A stretch of 64,000 nt of DNA from Meconema thalassinum (lineage: Eukaryota; Arthropoda; Insecta; Orthoptera; Tettigoniidae). The notes under the pieces are model-generated. The model was not told where the DNA came from, did no database searches, and was given only the letters and a program-made list of their open reading frames with translations. The DNA lies in assembly GCA_946902985.2 (NCBI GenBank), contig OX336392.1, positions 467,010,693 to 467,074,692 on the forward strand, read 5' to 3'. The position numbers and the translations under genes are program-made. This document shows, one piece after another, positions 10,501 to 21,783 of the stretch (position 1 is the stretch's first letter; the number at the start of each line of letters is the position of its first letter).

Positions 10501-11678
10501 TCATTTGTTGTCGTTTTCCCTTTTCTTATAGTGGTATGCGGCACAGGTTGTGTAACGTAACCTGGTAATTTTCCCCTGTTCGTATTCCCGTCGCGTTCGC
10601 TCCATAATCTCAATCCACTTCCTGTATTGGCGATTGGTTGGCATTTTCTTGATTCCCACACTCTTAATAGAAATCTCGGTTTCCATTTGCCTCTGCTTTG
10701 AAACTTCCACGAAACGGAATATGTTTGGGTGTGCCGTGTAGAAAGAAGATCCAAAATGCGAATGAAAGCTTTCACATGCGTTCGTTGTACGTTGTAGGCG
10801 GGAATTTTGCGTCTTCTGTGATATATGTTTCCGTCAAATAGTTACAAAACTCAGTAACTCGTTCGTCTTCAGGCTTGCAGGACATGAAATCTTCTACAAA
10901 GGCATCAGCAACTTCTTCGGGGTTCAGTAAGGGAAGGCCAAAAATCGCTCGAAGCCATTGCCCCAAATCCGATGATTTTTCCACGTACGCTTGTGAAAGG
11001 CCAAATTGTTGGATTTTCCTCCACCAGGACTGAGTGAGATGAAACCTACAACCAATTACCTTAATATCACGCCATACTCTCCTGGCGGCGTGATGAATTC
11101 CTTCTTCAAAGTCCGCAACGATTTGCCTTGGTCGAAACGCAGTTCTTAATTCTTGACATTTGGCAATAATACTTGCAAATGCCTTCACGTAAGTCGTCGT
11201 CTTCTTGTTGGGTAAAAACAGGAAAATTGTTGGTATATAATGACCGTTTTCACACACGTGAATGGTAAAAAAAATGATAAAAATACTTTGGACAATGCGT
11301 GAAAGTGCCATCGACGAAAATTATCTCTCGACCACAAGCAAATTTCAAATTCTTCGCTGTTGTGAAGCATATTATGCCATTCTCGGTGTCAATAAACTGC
11401 AAGAAAAGCTCGCCCTGGCTTGTTGAAATGTTCATTTCTTGAAGAGCACGTTGAACCTCTGTGGCTGACTTAGGTAAGACGGGCTGTTCCCTTCGACAAA
11501 CTCTATACACACTTCGACGTAGGAGATTAATGTCGTGGATAGTTAGTGACGCTACAGTGTTCATATTGCAGATTTCTCTTCTGATGATTTTCCTTGGTAT
11601 TTCATTCAAGTCCTCAGCAGCCTTCCTCTTCACATTACTTGCAGTAATCTGGCGAGCTAATTTCTCACTCGTTTCCAT
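10501..11678 (-). pseudogene. MULE-type (Mutator-like) transposase pseudogene
   Basis: The minus strand carries one transposase in three frames. Segment 11678-11250 is the N-terminal region ending in EIIFVDGTFTHCPKYFY, which holds the first catalytic Asp. Segment 11311-10772 continues with NGHYIPTIFLFLPNK, IVADFEEGIHHAARRVW (second Asp) and IKVIGCRFHLTQSWWRKIQ, then a PEDERVTEFCNYL block. After another shift near 10785 a third frame reads TTNACESFHSHFGSSFY and runs to about 10501. The domain order matches the MULE transposases often found beside FLYWCH or zinc-finger N-termini. Two frameshifts make it non-functional. I found no long terminal inverted repeats. Confidence 0.82.
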
Positions 11679-12004
11679 CGACGAATATTTTCGCTAGACA
11701 GTTTTTAACCATACAACGCCAACCGTGCAAAGTCTCATTAACCCGACGGTATTTGTACTTATTGTAAATAATATTGATTGGCCCAGGTGAGATTACAGTC
11801 TGTTCCAATTCCATTTTGAACAAAAGCCTGACTAATGACTACTTATCAACATTCACTGTGTCTTATATAAGAGCAGAAAGAGTGGTAACTCCCTCCACTG
11901 CATGTATTAATAGACATCATTCTCCCTTGGGTTTCTCCAAATTATGCCAAAGCATACAAATTACAATAAAAATGTAGACTACCGATTACAGATTTTCATT
12001 CTAC
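11679..12004. other. Spacer upstream of the MULE coding region
   Basis: Probably the 5' part of the MULE relic. Short chance ORFs only. Confidence 0.35.
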
Positions 12005-12374
12005 CTATAATAATAATATCGTATGGCCTCGGGTGTCTGGTGCAAGCTTTGTTAATTGACACCCAGAGGGTAGCTTGCATATCGAATTTCGTCGTTCCTT
12101 TGAACGCTATGAAAGTCGAGGAGGTTAGATATCTAAACTCCTTGACACTACAGCGCTTTCAAGTAGAGAATGGAGGAACTTTGTGTAGGCGGAAAATCCC
12201 GAGATTAATTTTGCCATTGAACTCGGCCTACTGAATTCAAATGGGTTCTTTAACATGCCAACAACGTATGACATGAGTGTCGTGATTTTAGTCGCCTTTC
12301 AAAAATCACTTACCACGGTCAGGAGCGAACCTGCAATTTTGGGGTTGTTAGTCCGACACTTTAACCACTCACCC
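12005..12374 (-). mobile_element. tRNA-derived SINE, family S4, with (ATT)n tail
   Basis: On the minus strand the head reads GTGGGTGAGTGGTTAAAGTG (A box) and AGGTTCGCTCCTG (B box). It is followed by the motif TTGGCATGTTAAAGAACCC, shared in form with the SINE at 33586-33790, then a body ending CGAGGCCATACGATATTATT at about 12005. No clear TSD was found, so the ends are approximate. Confidence 0.7.
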
Positions 12375-12571
12375 ACCTAAGAAGCACAGGAATCTTTCTT
12401 TGTTATTTAGTACTTTCCCAACTCAGCACTACTATTTGTGATCTCGAAAATATACTCCTAAGATTTATCAGGTTATAGGTACAGTATATCATTTAAGTTT
12501 CACGGAATGGTATAAGCACTGCTACTCAGAAAATAATTATGATGAATACATGGTAGTTCGAATATAGTGTA

Positions 12572-14031
12572 CCCCTCAGAGGCTCACATCTAGTGGGACG
12601 TGGGTTGGCGACCACGGGGCCCCAGCCGAGTCCGGCATTGCTTCCACTTACTTGTGCCGGGCTCCTCTCCGTCTTCTTTCCTGTCGACCTCCCTTGGTCA
12701 ACTCTTGTTCTCTTCCGACCCCGACGGTATTAGGTTATCAGAGGCCTAGGGAGTATTTTACGTTCTCGCCTTAATTGGCCCTTGTCTCATTTTTCCTGAT
12801 ACCCTCCTTCTGTGAGGGATCAGCCTTCTTTTTATTTTCCTTTTACCTCCTGCCTTGTGTTCAAGGCCCTTAAGGAGGCAGGGTGCACCATAGATAATGC
12901 TACACCCTCAGGGGCTCACGCCTGGTGAGTTCGGGGGTTGGCGACACCGAGGGATTCCTGAGCGGGGCCCGTTTTCCACTTTTGTCCCTTACCTTTGGGG
13001 CGGACCCTCTCCTCTCTCCCCTCTCCTCTCCTCTCCTCTCCTCTTTTCCTTATATTTCCTTTTCTCTTTAAGATTCCCGCACTCTTTTTGTTCCTTGGTT
13101 CACCGTGTATCTAAATTACCTTTTAGCGATTTTTAAGGCATTTTTGATCTACGTTGCATTTTGTAAGTTTTTTCGATCTAAATTACATCTCGCGATTGTT
13201 TTCAACCTCAATTGCATTTTGTAAAGATTGACAATCTAAAATGCTTTTTAGTAAGTCTTTCAATGCAGGTAGACGGGCCTTTTAGTGAGTATTTTGAATT
13301 TCAATTGCGTTTTGTAAGTATTTTCAACCAAAACCGCATTTCGCACGAATTTTGAATCTAAATTGCATTTTGTTTGGTGGGCATTTTGCACATATTTTGA
13401 TTATCAATTGCATTTTGTGGGTATTTTGAATGTAAATTACATTTTGTCAAGTATTCTCAATCTAAATTGCTTTTTGTAAGTATTGTAAATCCACATGAGT
13501 CGTTTGAATCTACCGTACATTTTGTAAGCATTTTCAATTTCAATTGCATTTTGTACGTATTTTGAATTTCAATTGCACTTTGTGAATAATTTGGATTGGA
13601 AGTGGGATATTTCAATCTGAATTGCATTGTGTATTTTCAATTTCAATTGCATTTTGTATTTTGAACCTCAATTGCGTTTTGTACGTATTTTCGATCTGAT
13701 TTGCATTTTGTAGGTATTTTGAATTTCAGTTGCATTTTGTAAGTACTTCGACGCTACATTGCATTTTGTACGTATTTTGATTCTAGCCTACGTTTTGTGG
13801 GTCTCTTTCAATCTATTCTTTTTGTGAATCTTTTCGTTCTAAATTCCCTTTTGTAAGACCATATTGTGAGTTGTTTCCGTCTGAGTTTCTCTTTGTACGT
13901 ATTTTCCGTCTCACATAATTTTCGTTCTGGTTTCCATTTCATTCTCATTTTCGCTATCACCCAGATCATTAGGGGCCGATAACCTAGATGTTAGGCTCCT
14001 TAAAACAACAATTATCATTATCATCATCATC
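12572..14031 (+). mobile_element. Long tail-sharing element with internal ~30-bp array
   Basis: It begins CCCCTCAGAGGCTCAC and carries the same dimeric head as the short elements (second start near 12908). From about 13130 to 13900 it runs through a degenerate array of ~30-bp units with the core TTTTGTAAGTATTTT. It ends with the shared stem-loop (loop CTAGAT) and (ATC)n tail. The flanks are a perfect 12-bp duplication, GAATATAGTGTA, at 12560-12571 and 14032-14043. At 1460 bp this is the most complete long copy in the window. No protein is conserved across copies. Confidence 0.9.
13130..13900 (+). repeat. Degenerate ~30-bp tandem array inside the long element
   Basis: Units follow the pattern ATTTTGTAAGTATTTTGAAT plus TTCAATTGC, with 28-32 bp spacing and many substitutions. 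The GTAAGT core varies to GTACGT, GTGGGT or GTGAAT. Related arrays occur at 115-690, 37880-38560, 41190-41440, 49110-49350, 49560-49855, 57700-58290 and 58390-59450. Confidence 0.85.
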
Positions 14032-14863
14032 GAATATAGTGTAACAATTATATTTTGTCCCGTGGATTAGGCTACGCCAGTGGTTCCCAACCTGGGGGCG
14101 ATCGCCCCCCAAGTGGGCGATTTTGGTTAACAGGGGGGGGGGGGGCAATAAAGAAGTGGGGGTAATTTGGGGGCGATGAGTTTTCACATGGGGGGGGGGA
14201 TTAAAATAGTACTGTACAGTAAAAGTTGCCGGGTAGTACACGGAAACAAGTGACAAGAGCGCCTCCCGTTCGCTTGATTATCATTCATTGCCAAGTTTGA
14301 TATTCACGAGGTAAATATTGGCCGTTAAGAGCTGATTCAGTTTCCAACCCTTAAAAAGTGTTCAGTGTCAGATAACGAGACTCCTGAACTCCCAAAAGAC
14401 AAAATCCTAATTTTTACTGATCAGATCAGCTTGGCCAGGTTGTAACATATTGGTTACAAACCTCAGCTCTTTTAGGTTAGAAAATAGCGCTTTCTGAGAG
14501 TGCTGTTTGCATCTCTGTGTGGCATGGCAGGTTCTTTTCTGTTCCTTTTTTGATGCTATTTTGTTTTTATATATATCTTTGACTATTTTTGTTAGGAGTC
14601 CATACTAAAAGATTTTGTATTAGAGCATCTGTGGAGATTTTAATGAATTTGGTTATGATAATGTTAGTTCCATGAAGTAGGATTATTGAGTTGTTTTGGT
14701 GGTGAAAAGAATCACACGGAGAGAATAGTATTGGTAGAAAGAAATTAGATTAATGAACGAAGAAAGGAGTAATGATAGATAAAAGATGTGCGGAAAGTCA
14801 TGCTTAATTGTAAGTAAAGATAAATATATGTGTTTTTTTATTGCTCTCCCTCATTGTGATATA

Positions 14864-15561
14864 CGGGGCCCCAGCTGAGTCCGGCATTGCTTCCACTTAC
14901 TTGTGCCGGGCTCCTCTCTGTCTTCTTTCCTGTCGACCTCACTTGGTCAACTCTTGTTCTCTTCCGACCCCGACGGTATTAGGGTATCCGAGGCCTAGGG
15001 AGTCTCTTCCTTTCCCGCCTTAATTGGCCCTTGTCTCATCTTTCCTGACACCCTCCTTCTGTGAGGGGTCAGCCTTCTTTTTCTTTTCCTTTTACCTCCT
15101 GCCTTGTGCTCAAGGCTCTTAAGGAGGGAGGGTGTATGTAGCCCCACCACTTTTGGTGCACCCTAGATAATGCTACACCCTCAGGGGCTCACGGCTGGTG
15201 AGTTCGGGAGTTGGCGACCCCGAGGGATTCCTGAGCTGGGTCCGTCTTCCCCTTTTGTCCCTTACCTTCGGGGCGGACCCTCTCCTCTTTCACTTTCCTA
15301 TCTGCCTTTCATGGCTCTCCTTCCTTCCAAGTCCCTCAATCCACATTCTTCGAGGGTTGAGGGCATTTCTTTTCCTCCTGTCCTTTATTTGCCTTATTCT
15401 CCTTTAGTTTTCCATTTCTTCTTCTAGTATGTAGGTTGGTTGGTAGTTAGTTTTTAGTTTTAAGTTTGCATTTCATTTTCATCTTCACGATCACCCAAAC
15501 CATCAGGGGCCGATAACCTAGATGTTAGGCCCCTTAAAACAACAATTATCATCATCATCAT
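14864..15561 (+). mobile_element. Short tail-sharing retroelement, slightly 5' truncated
   Basis: It starts inside the usual head (CGGGGCCCCAGCTGAGTCC), has the second AGGGGCTCAC start near 15183, and ends with the shared stem-loop (loop CTAGAT) and (ATC)n tail. It is flanked by the 12-bp duplication CATTGTGATATA at 14852-14863 and 15562-15573. Inserted into the hAT relic, it is younger than that element. Confidence 0.9.
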
Positions 15562-15632
15562 CATTGTGATATAACAACCACGCCCCGATAACCCAGAAAA
15601 AAATATGTACGGTCACAAGGCTAAAAGCTGAC

Positions 15633-16017
15633 ATGGAATCAAGATTTGAGGACTTGACCAAGTTACAAATTCCGGATTGGATTCTAGATCCATTCTCGTT
15701 TGAAACTTTAGATAAGCTTGATAAATCTTTGCAGACGGAGTTTCTAGATCTGAAGTATGACTGTGAGCTGAAAATCATTTTCTGGCAGAGCGTTTACGAG
15801 TTAACCTTGGTGAAAATTATGGACACTTATCCAAAACAGTGGGGAAAAACAGAACCACTTCTCATCTCGTTCCCATCAACATAATTATTTAGTTGAAAAA
15901 GAATTTAGTTTTGTTGTCCAGCTCCTCACAAAACAAAGAAATAAGTTGGACATGCCTCGAAGGAGACTTGCCCGTGAACTTGACGAACATAAAACTGGAT
16001 ATTCAAACTTTAACTGA
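15633..16017 (+). pseudogene. ZBED5-like hAT transposase, C-terminal fragment
   Basis: The frame from 15633 encodes MESRFEDLTKLQIPDWILDP and a region ending LLISFPST. After a one-base frame change near 15880 it continues NYLVEKEFSFVVQLLTKQRN and ends at a stop at 16015-16017. This is the hAT C-terminal dimerisation region as seen in ZBED5/SCAND3-type proteins, where the usual motif is LVERGFS-like. Only the last ~125 residues remain and the frame is broken, so there is no function. Confidence 0.75.
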
Positions 16018-16435
16018 AATCCAGCGCGCTGTTTTGTGAATTGGACCCCCAGTGGGTGGGAGGAAGCGAATACATCCACGGTACTCCCTGCCAGTCGTAA
16101 AAGGCGACTAAAAGGGCTTCTCGGAACGGTCCCCTTTCGAGGGTTTGACAGTCAGCTCTAAAAGACATACACCCGTGCGGTATAACTCTCATTAGGTTAT
16201 ATCGCACTTCTTTCCGTCACTGCTTTCAGGGTCTGGCAACCAAAATTTCTATATGTGCGTGCTGTTAGGGGATGGGCCACTTACGCTAGCGACTACACTC
16301 GAAAGGCTGTTCCGGTCTTGGCCGCGCCGACAGGTGGGTGTGCCATGTACCCGTTCAGTAGTATCCGCCTGACTACGCAGGTCCCCGCACAGCCGAATGT
16401 CTGAGCTGTAAAATCCAGTATATGCCAAGGGGTAC

Positions 16436-18070
16436 ATGCCGATACGGCATTGTAAAACATCGGACCCCCGGGCAATGCCTTCCAAGCTAGGCGGGCCTTG
16501 CCCTGGCTGGGTAGCGCCTACTGTGACGGCCCGTGATCGGATGTCGGTGGCATTCGGGGAGGATGATCTGGCCATGGGTTCTAAAAGAAAAATCCCCAAC
16601 CAGGGTGGACCTACACCCAAACAGGGTGGTCCTACACCCAAGTCTTTAACATTTGATTCCCTACGGGGATCAACCCCCTGGGAACAATCTGTGCGTGAAA
16701 ATCTGGGTGCTAACACCCCCAAGTTTCTGGTAGCTACCAGAACAGATGGGGGTGATTTCAAGCTGGTAAAGAGTATTTTGTTTTCTCGCCACATAGAAGG
16801 TGTCTATGGTGAGCTTGAGAAAGTACAAAAGATGAGGAACGGTAGCTTGTTGCTCAAGACTAGGACTGGTGAGCAAGTTGAACGACTTTTGAAATGTGAC
16901 CACTTTGGCGACATTCCCGTCAAAGTGGAAAAGCACACATCCCTGAATCTGGTCCGAGGAGTTATTTTCCACCGGGACCTGATTCTGAACACTGACGAGG
17001 AGCTCAAGGAGGATATGCAGCACCGTCACGTGACTGATGTCCGGCGCATTACGCGCAAGGTCAACGGTCAAATCGTGGATACTGGTGCTTTCATTATTTC
17101 CTTTGAGCTTTCAGTGCTCCCGGAGAAAGTCAAGGTTACCAGTTACCGTTGTGACGTCCGGCCTTATATCCCTCCACCCATGAGGTGTTATAAGTGCCAG
17201 AAGTTTGGGCACATGATATCCCGATGCTCGAGCCCTGACGTCTGCGGAACATGCGGTAAGGTACCACACGAAGCGGAAGAGTACACAACACCTTATCAGT
17301 GCACTAATTGCCCTGGATTTCATTCTCCTCGGGCCAGGAACTGCCCTGTCTTCCTGAGTGAGAAGAAAATCCAGGAGATCAAAACCCTGGATGGTCTCAC
17401 CTACCAGGAGGCCCGCAAGAAGTACCATACCACGATTTCGCCTCCTCCAACGATCGATTATAGGGCCATAATACCAAATTTGGTCCCGGCGACCTCATCT
17501 TTTGTACCAGCTGTGAAATCTGCCACTGAGTTACCTGTTCCGAAGCCAGCACCTATGATTATAATGGAAAGCCCGAAGGTGACTTCAACTCCACCTTCGG
17601 CCAGCACTAAGGCTGTGCGAGCGAAGGCTGCTCCGCCCGCACAGCAGGGGAGGAAGTTGAAGACTTACTCCCCACTCGGGAGGAAGTCGAAGTCTTCCTC
17701 CCCACCCAAACGGTCGGCGAAAGCCGCGCCGAAGCCGGCGGAGGCGGCATCGTCGACCAGGGTCAGGACTTCGGCTCCTGACCCGTCTATATACCTTAAA
17801 GAGCCGGGGGCGGGTAAGAAGGGACCCCGCACTACGCATTCCCTTTCGCCAACAAAGGGGAAGCCATCCGCGCCAACACCTGCGGATGCTTCTGCGCCTG
17901 GGGACGTTTCGGTCCCCAGATCTGGGCGCTCCCCACGGAGATCCCCCCGCCGCCGAGTTGCGTCCAGGAAATCTTCCACCGAGTCGATTCACTCCATGAA
18001 CTCGCCTGAGGACATGGAGATTATAGTCGACGTAGTGACTGTAGATCCTCTAGAGTCAAAGTTGGAGTAG
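16436..18070 (+). CDS. LINE ORF1 protein (Gag-like, zinc knuckles), copy A
   Basis: A 544-codon ORF encoding the RNA-binding protein of the LINE, expected to coat the transcript. The N-terminal third is low-complexity. The middle holds an RRM-like region. It is followed by three Cys/His knuckles: CYKCQKFGHMISRC (C-x2-C-x4-H-x4-C), CGTCGKVPHEAEEY and CTNCPGFHSPRARNC. The last Cys of the second knuckle is Tyr here, while copy B keeps Cys, so copy A carries a probable damaging change. The C-terminal ~170 residues are rich in Ser, Pro, Ala, Lys and Arg. The start at 16436 is the first Met of the open frame; the Met at the MGSKRKIPNQG stretch is an alternative. ORF2 follows 34 bases after the stop. 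Confidence 0.85.
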   Translation: MPIRHCKTSDPRAMPSKLGGPCPGWVAPTVTARDRMSVAFGEDDLAMGSKRKIPNQGGPTPKQGGPTPKSLTFDSLRGSTPWEQSVRENLGANTPKFLVATRTDGGDFKLVKSILFSRHIEGVYGELEKVQKMRNGSLLLKTRTGEQVERLLKCDHFGDIPVKVEKHTSLNLVRGVIFHRDLILNTDEELKEDMQHRHVTDVRRITRKVNGQIVDTGAFIISFELSVLPEKVKVTSYRCDVRPYIPPPMRCYKCQKFGHMISRCSSPDVCGTCGKVPHEAEEYTTPYQCTNCPGFHSPRARNCPVFLSEKKIQEIKTLDGLTYQEARKKYHTTISPPPTIDYRAIIPNLVPATSSFVPAVKSATELPVPKPAPMIIMESPKVTSTPPSASTKAVRAKAAPPAQQGRKLKTYSPLGRKSKSSSPPKRSAKAAPKPAEAASSTRVRTSAPDPSIYLKEPGAGKKGPRTTHSLSPTKGKPSAPTPADASAPGDVSVPRSGRSPRRSPRRRVASRKSSTESIHSMNSPEDMEIIVDVVTVDPLESKLE

Positions 18071-18104
18071 CTTGCTGCTCCAACTTATTCACTAAGTTCA
18101 CACA

Positions 18105-21100
18105 ATGGCACTGTTACAGTGGAATTGTAACAGTTATGACAGGCATTTGACAGAACTCCGTCAGCTTATTGCCCAATACGCAGCGAGTATAGTCTGCCTA
18201 CAGGAAACAAACCTCAGACCTGATCACGAGACTGTTCTGAGAGGTTTCCGACTATACTCTAAAGAGCGACAAGACGCCGCCCGGGCTTCCGGGGGGCGTT
18301 TGTACCTTCGTTCGCTCTGACTGCTATAGTGAGGAGTTTCCACTCGCCACTCCTCTGGAAGCTATTGCAGTTCGCGTGTCCTTGCCTGCTATGACAACTG
18401 TTTGTAACGTGTACCTTCCACCGAACCAACCCCTTGATATTAATGACGTCTTAGATCTTGTTGATCAACTTCCAGTCCCTTTCCTACTCGTGGGTGATTT
18501 CAACGCTCATCACCCCCAATGGGGATCGCCATCTTCCTGCCCCAGAGGAAGGGACGTAGAAGGATTAATTCAAGGGTTGGATTTATGTCTATTAAATACA
18601 GGGGAAGCTACACATTTTAGCTTAGCGCACGGCACGTACTCACACATTGACTTGAGTGTGTGTAGCCATGCGCTGGTCCTCCTATTTGGTTGGTATGTAC
18701 ACGACGACCTCTGTGACAGTGACCATTTCCCGATCGTTCTTACCCTTCTGACCCAGACGCCCGTGGAGTTCCCCAGTCGTTGGGTTCTTAAGCGGGCAAA
18801 TTGGCCCTCGTTTCAAGAACGAGCTGTGTTCGTTGATCTTGGTTGCCAGAGCGTCGATGACGAGGTACAGCACATCACCGATGTGCTTCTTGCTGCCGCC
18901 GAAGAGTCCATCCCATCCTTTTCTGGGACTCCTCGTCGCAAACTCGTCCCTTGGTGGACAGAGGATATTGCAGCGGCAATAAGAGACCGTCGTCGAGATC
19001 ACAAGCACTACCGTCGGCGTCCAACCATGGCCAATTTGGTGGCGTTTAAGAAATTTCGTGCCAAGGCACGGATTCTTATTCGCCAGAGTAAGAAACAATC
19101 CTGGGAACGGTATGTGTCTTCTATTACGGCACATACCCCCTCCTCTCAAGTGTGGACTAAACTACGACGCATTTCGGGAATTCAGACATCTTCTACTGTA
19201 CCGGGAATTTCCATTGCTAATGAACTGGTTACAGATCCTTATCGCGTTGCAAACCATCTCGCCTCGTATTTTGCGGATATATCCGGTTCCGATAACTATG
19301 ACCCTGCCTTCTTGGCCCTGAAGCGCGAAGCGGAACGTTTCCAGCATAGTTTTGCTTCCCGCGCTTCGGAGGAGTACAACGTGCCCTTTACGGAGTGGGA
19401 ACTCCGCGGAGCGCTGGCGCTCTGCAGGGACATGTCTCCTGGCCCGGATAATATTCACAACCAGATGCTTAGACACCTTAACGATGAGAGCATTCGCTAT
19501 TTGCTCAGGGTGTTTAATCGTATCTGGTTGGAAGGTGTATTTCCAGCGCAATGGCAGAAAGGTATCATTATACCTATCCTGAAGCCCGATAAGGATCCCA
19601 AATTGACAGGGAGTTACAGACCTATTTGTCTCACTAACGGTTTGTGCAAGCTCTTTGAGAGGATGGTCAATCGGCGCCTGGTGTGGGTCCTGGAGAAACG
19701 GGGACTCCTGTCTGAATACCAGTGTGGTTTCAGGGCGTCTCGGTGTACCAACGACCATCTGGTACGCCTGGAGACTGCCATACAGGACGCTTTTCTCCGG
19801 AGACAGCACCTGGTCGCTGTTTTCTTTGACCTCGAGAAGGCCTATGACACCACTTGGCGTTACGGCATCCTCTCTACCCTGCATCAATGGAAATTCCGAG
19901 GTAACTTGCCGGTTTTTATTGCGAATTTTCTGTCCCTTCGCCTGTTCCGTGTCCGAATAGGGGGGACATATTCGCAATATCATATACAGGAAAACGGAGT
20001 CCCACAGGGATCGGTGCTTAGCGTCACATTATTTGCGATTGCCATAAACGGTATAGTCGCTGCTGCTGGTCCAGCAGTGGTACCGTCGCTATATGTAGAC
20101 GACTTCGCTCTACATTATAGTGCGCAAAATATGGCGGTCGCTGAACGACAGCTACAACAAGCTATTCGGAGAGTGGAACGCTGGACACTGGAGCATGGCT
20201 TTCGATTCTCAACCGCTAAGTCCTCGGTTGTCCATTTCTGCCGAAAGCGCACCCTCCATCCAGATCCTGAGCTTTATCTGGGCAATGTAGCTTTGCCTGT
20301 TGTTGCTGCGTACCGGTTCCTTGGGCTCCTTTTCGATCAGAAATTGACGTGGGAACCACACGTGCGGTGTTTGAAAACTGCCTGCGCTAAGAAACTCAAC
20401 ATGTTGCGGTTTCTTAGCGGCACATCATGGGGGGCGGACCGCGCGGTGCTCCTGCGTTTTTACAAGTCCCTGATTTTATCTAGGTTAGATTATGGCAGTG
20501 TAGCATATGGTTCGGCCCGTAAGTCAGTGCTTGTTAAACTGGACAGTGTCCACCACGGCGGTGTGAGGCTGGCGACGGGTGCCTTTCGGACAAGCCCAGT
20601 CGTCAGCTTGCTCGCCGAGGCTGGCGTACCTCCTTTACACCTGAGGCGCCAACAAGTACTGCTGACCTATGCTGCAACTATTCGACAGATGCCACTTCAT
20701 CCAAGCTATCCATGTTTGTTTTACAATCCGAATCGCCGGCTGTATGATGTGCTCGCCCGAGCCACTCGGCCGGCGGGGATTCGCTTGGCTGACTTATACC
20801 GTCAGTTCCGATTTCCTTCTGTCTCGTGTATCGTCCGAGTACCTAGCAAGGCCCCTCCGTGGATGGTCGCTCGCCCTGATATCATCCTGGATCTGCACAC
20901 CGGCCCCAAGTCGGACACGGACTCCTCCATCCATCGGAGGCTGTTCCAGTCCGTGGTGACACGGTATCCGGGATCAGGGCTTGTATTCACGGACGGTTCG
21001 AGGGTAAACGAGAAAGTAGGCTGTGCATTTGTGGTTGAGGATCGTCGGTTTCTCTTTTCACTTCCCGAGGCCTGTAGCGTGTACACTGCGGAGCTCTATG

Positions 21101-21783
21101 CCATCTTAGAGGCTCTGCGGTACACGTTATCAGACGATCACCAGCACTTTCTTGTGTGTACTGACTCTCTGAGTGCGCTGCAGGCGATCGATGTGTGTTT
21201 CCCGAAGCACCCGTTGGTCCAGCGTGTGCACGACCAGCTCGTCAGTTCGCGTAACGCTGGAACCGGGGTGACCTTTGTGTGGCTTCCTAGCCACATGGGT
21301 ATTGCGGGAAACGAGCTTGCTGATCAGGCGGCGAGAGAGGCAGTTGCACTGCCCTCGCTACCGTATAAGGTGCCTGCTAGTGATGTGCGCTCTCAGTTGC
21401 GGCATTCGATCCTGTCGCATTGGGAGGAGGCATGGCGTGCCACGCCTCCACCCAACAAACTGAGAGGCATCAAGGAGACAACGAAGGTGTGGAAATCTTC
21501 CTTCCGATCTCTCCGGAAGGAAGCTGTGGTACTCTGTCGACTCCGGATCGGCCATGGGATTGCTACGCACTCCCACTTGCTAAAGAGAGAAGATCCTCCT
21601 GTGTGTACTTGCGGCGCCCACCTAACCGTGGCACACCTTCTCTTGGAGTGTGTGGATCTGGCCGATCTGCGAGGGACTCTTAAACTGCCTAATACCCTCT
21701 CCCTTATTCTCCGTGATGACGGGCCGTCAGCTGACCTCGTCATCCGGTTCATGAGGGAGAGTGGTTACTTTTTTAAGTTTTAA
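18105..21783 (+). CDS. LINE ORF2 polyprotein: endonuclease, reverse transcriptase, RNase H (one frameshift), copy A
   Basis: The first 71 codons (18105-18320) start the EEP endonuclease: WNCN near residue 6 and CLQETN with the catalytic Glu near 34. A run of six Gs at 18291-18296 shifts the frame by one. The rest runs from about 18298 to 21783 (Met at 18376) with no further break. It shows VGDFNAHHPQW, YSHIDLSV and DSDHFPIV of the endonuclease, then RT motifs including FFDLEKAYD, ENGVPQGSVLS and the catalytic LYVDDF near 20090. RNase H follows (VFTDGSR, YTAELYAILEAL, CTDSLSALQ, WLPSHMGIAGNELADQAA, all key acids present) and a C-terminal CTCGAHLTVAHLLLEC zinc motif. It nicks the target and reverse-transcribes LINE RNA. 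Copy B shares the same frameshift. Confidence 0.9.

Larger units (their letters stand above)
14078..16030 (+). mobile_element. Charlie/ZBED5-like hAT transposon relic, 3' end lost
   Basis: At 14078 the sequence starts CAGTGGTTCCCAACC, the classic terminal repeat of Charlie-type hAT elements, followed by G-rich subterminal DNA. A transposase C-terminus lies at 15633-16017 on the same strand. The right terminal repeat was not found because the LINE at 16031 cuts off the sequence. A short tail-sharing element is inserted at 14864-15561. Most of the transposase N-terminus is missing or unrecognisable. Confidence 0.7.

Noticed and set aside
13130..13900. Regular ~30-bp repeats suggesting a CRISPR array
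   Set aside because: Units are directly adjacent and degenerate, with no unique spacers. They lie inside a retroelement with a TSD, in a eukaryotic context.
17585..17992. Arg-rich ORFs antisense to LINE ORF1 and the many ORFs antisense to ORF2
   Set aside because: Shadow frames of the well-supported LINE ORFs on the opposite strand.
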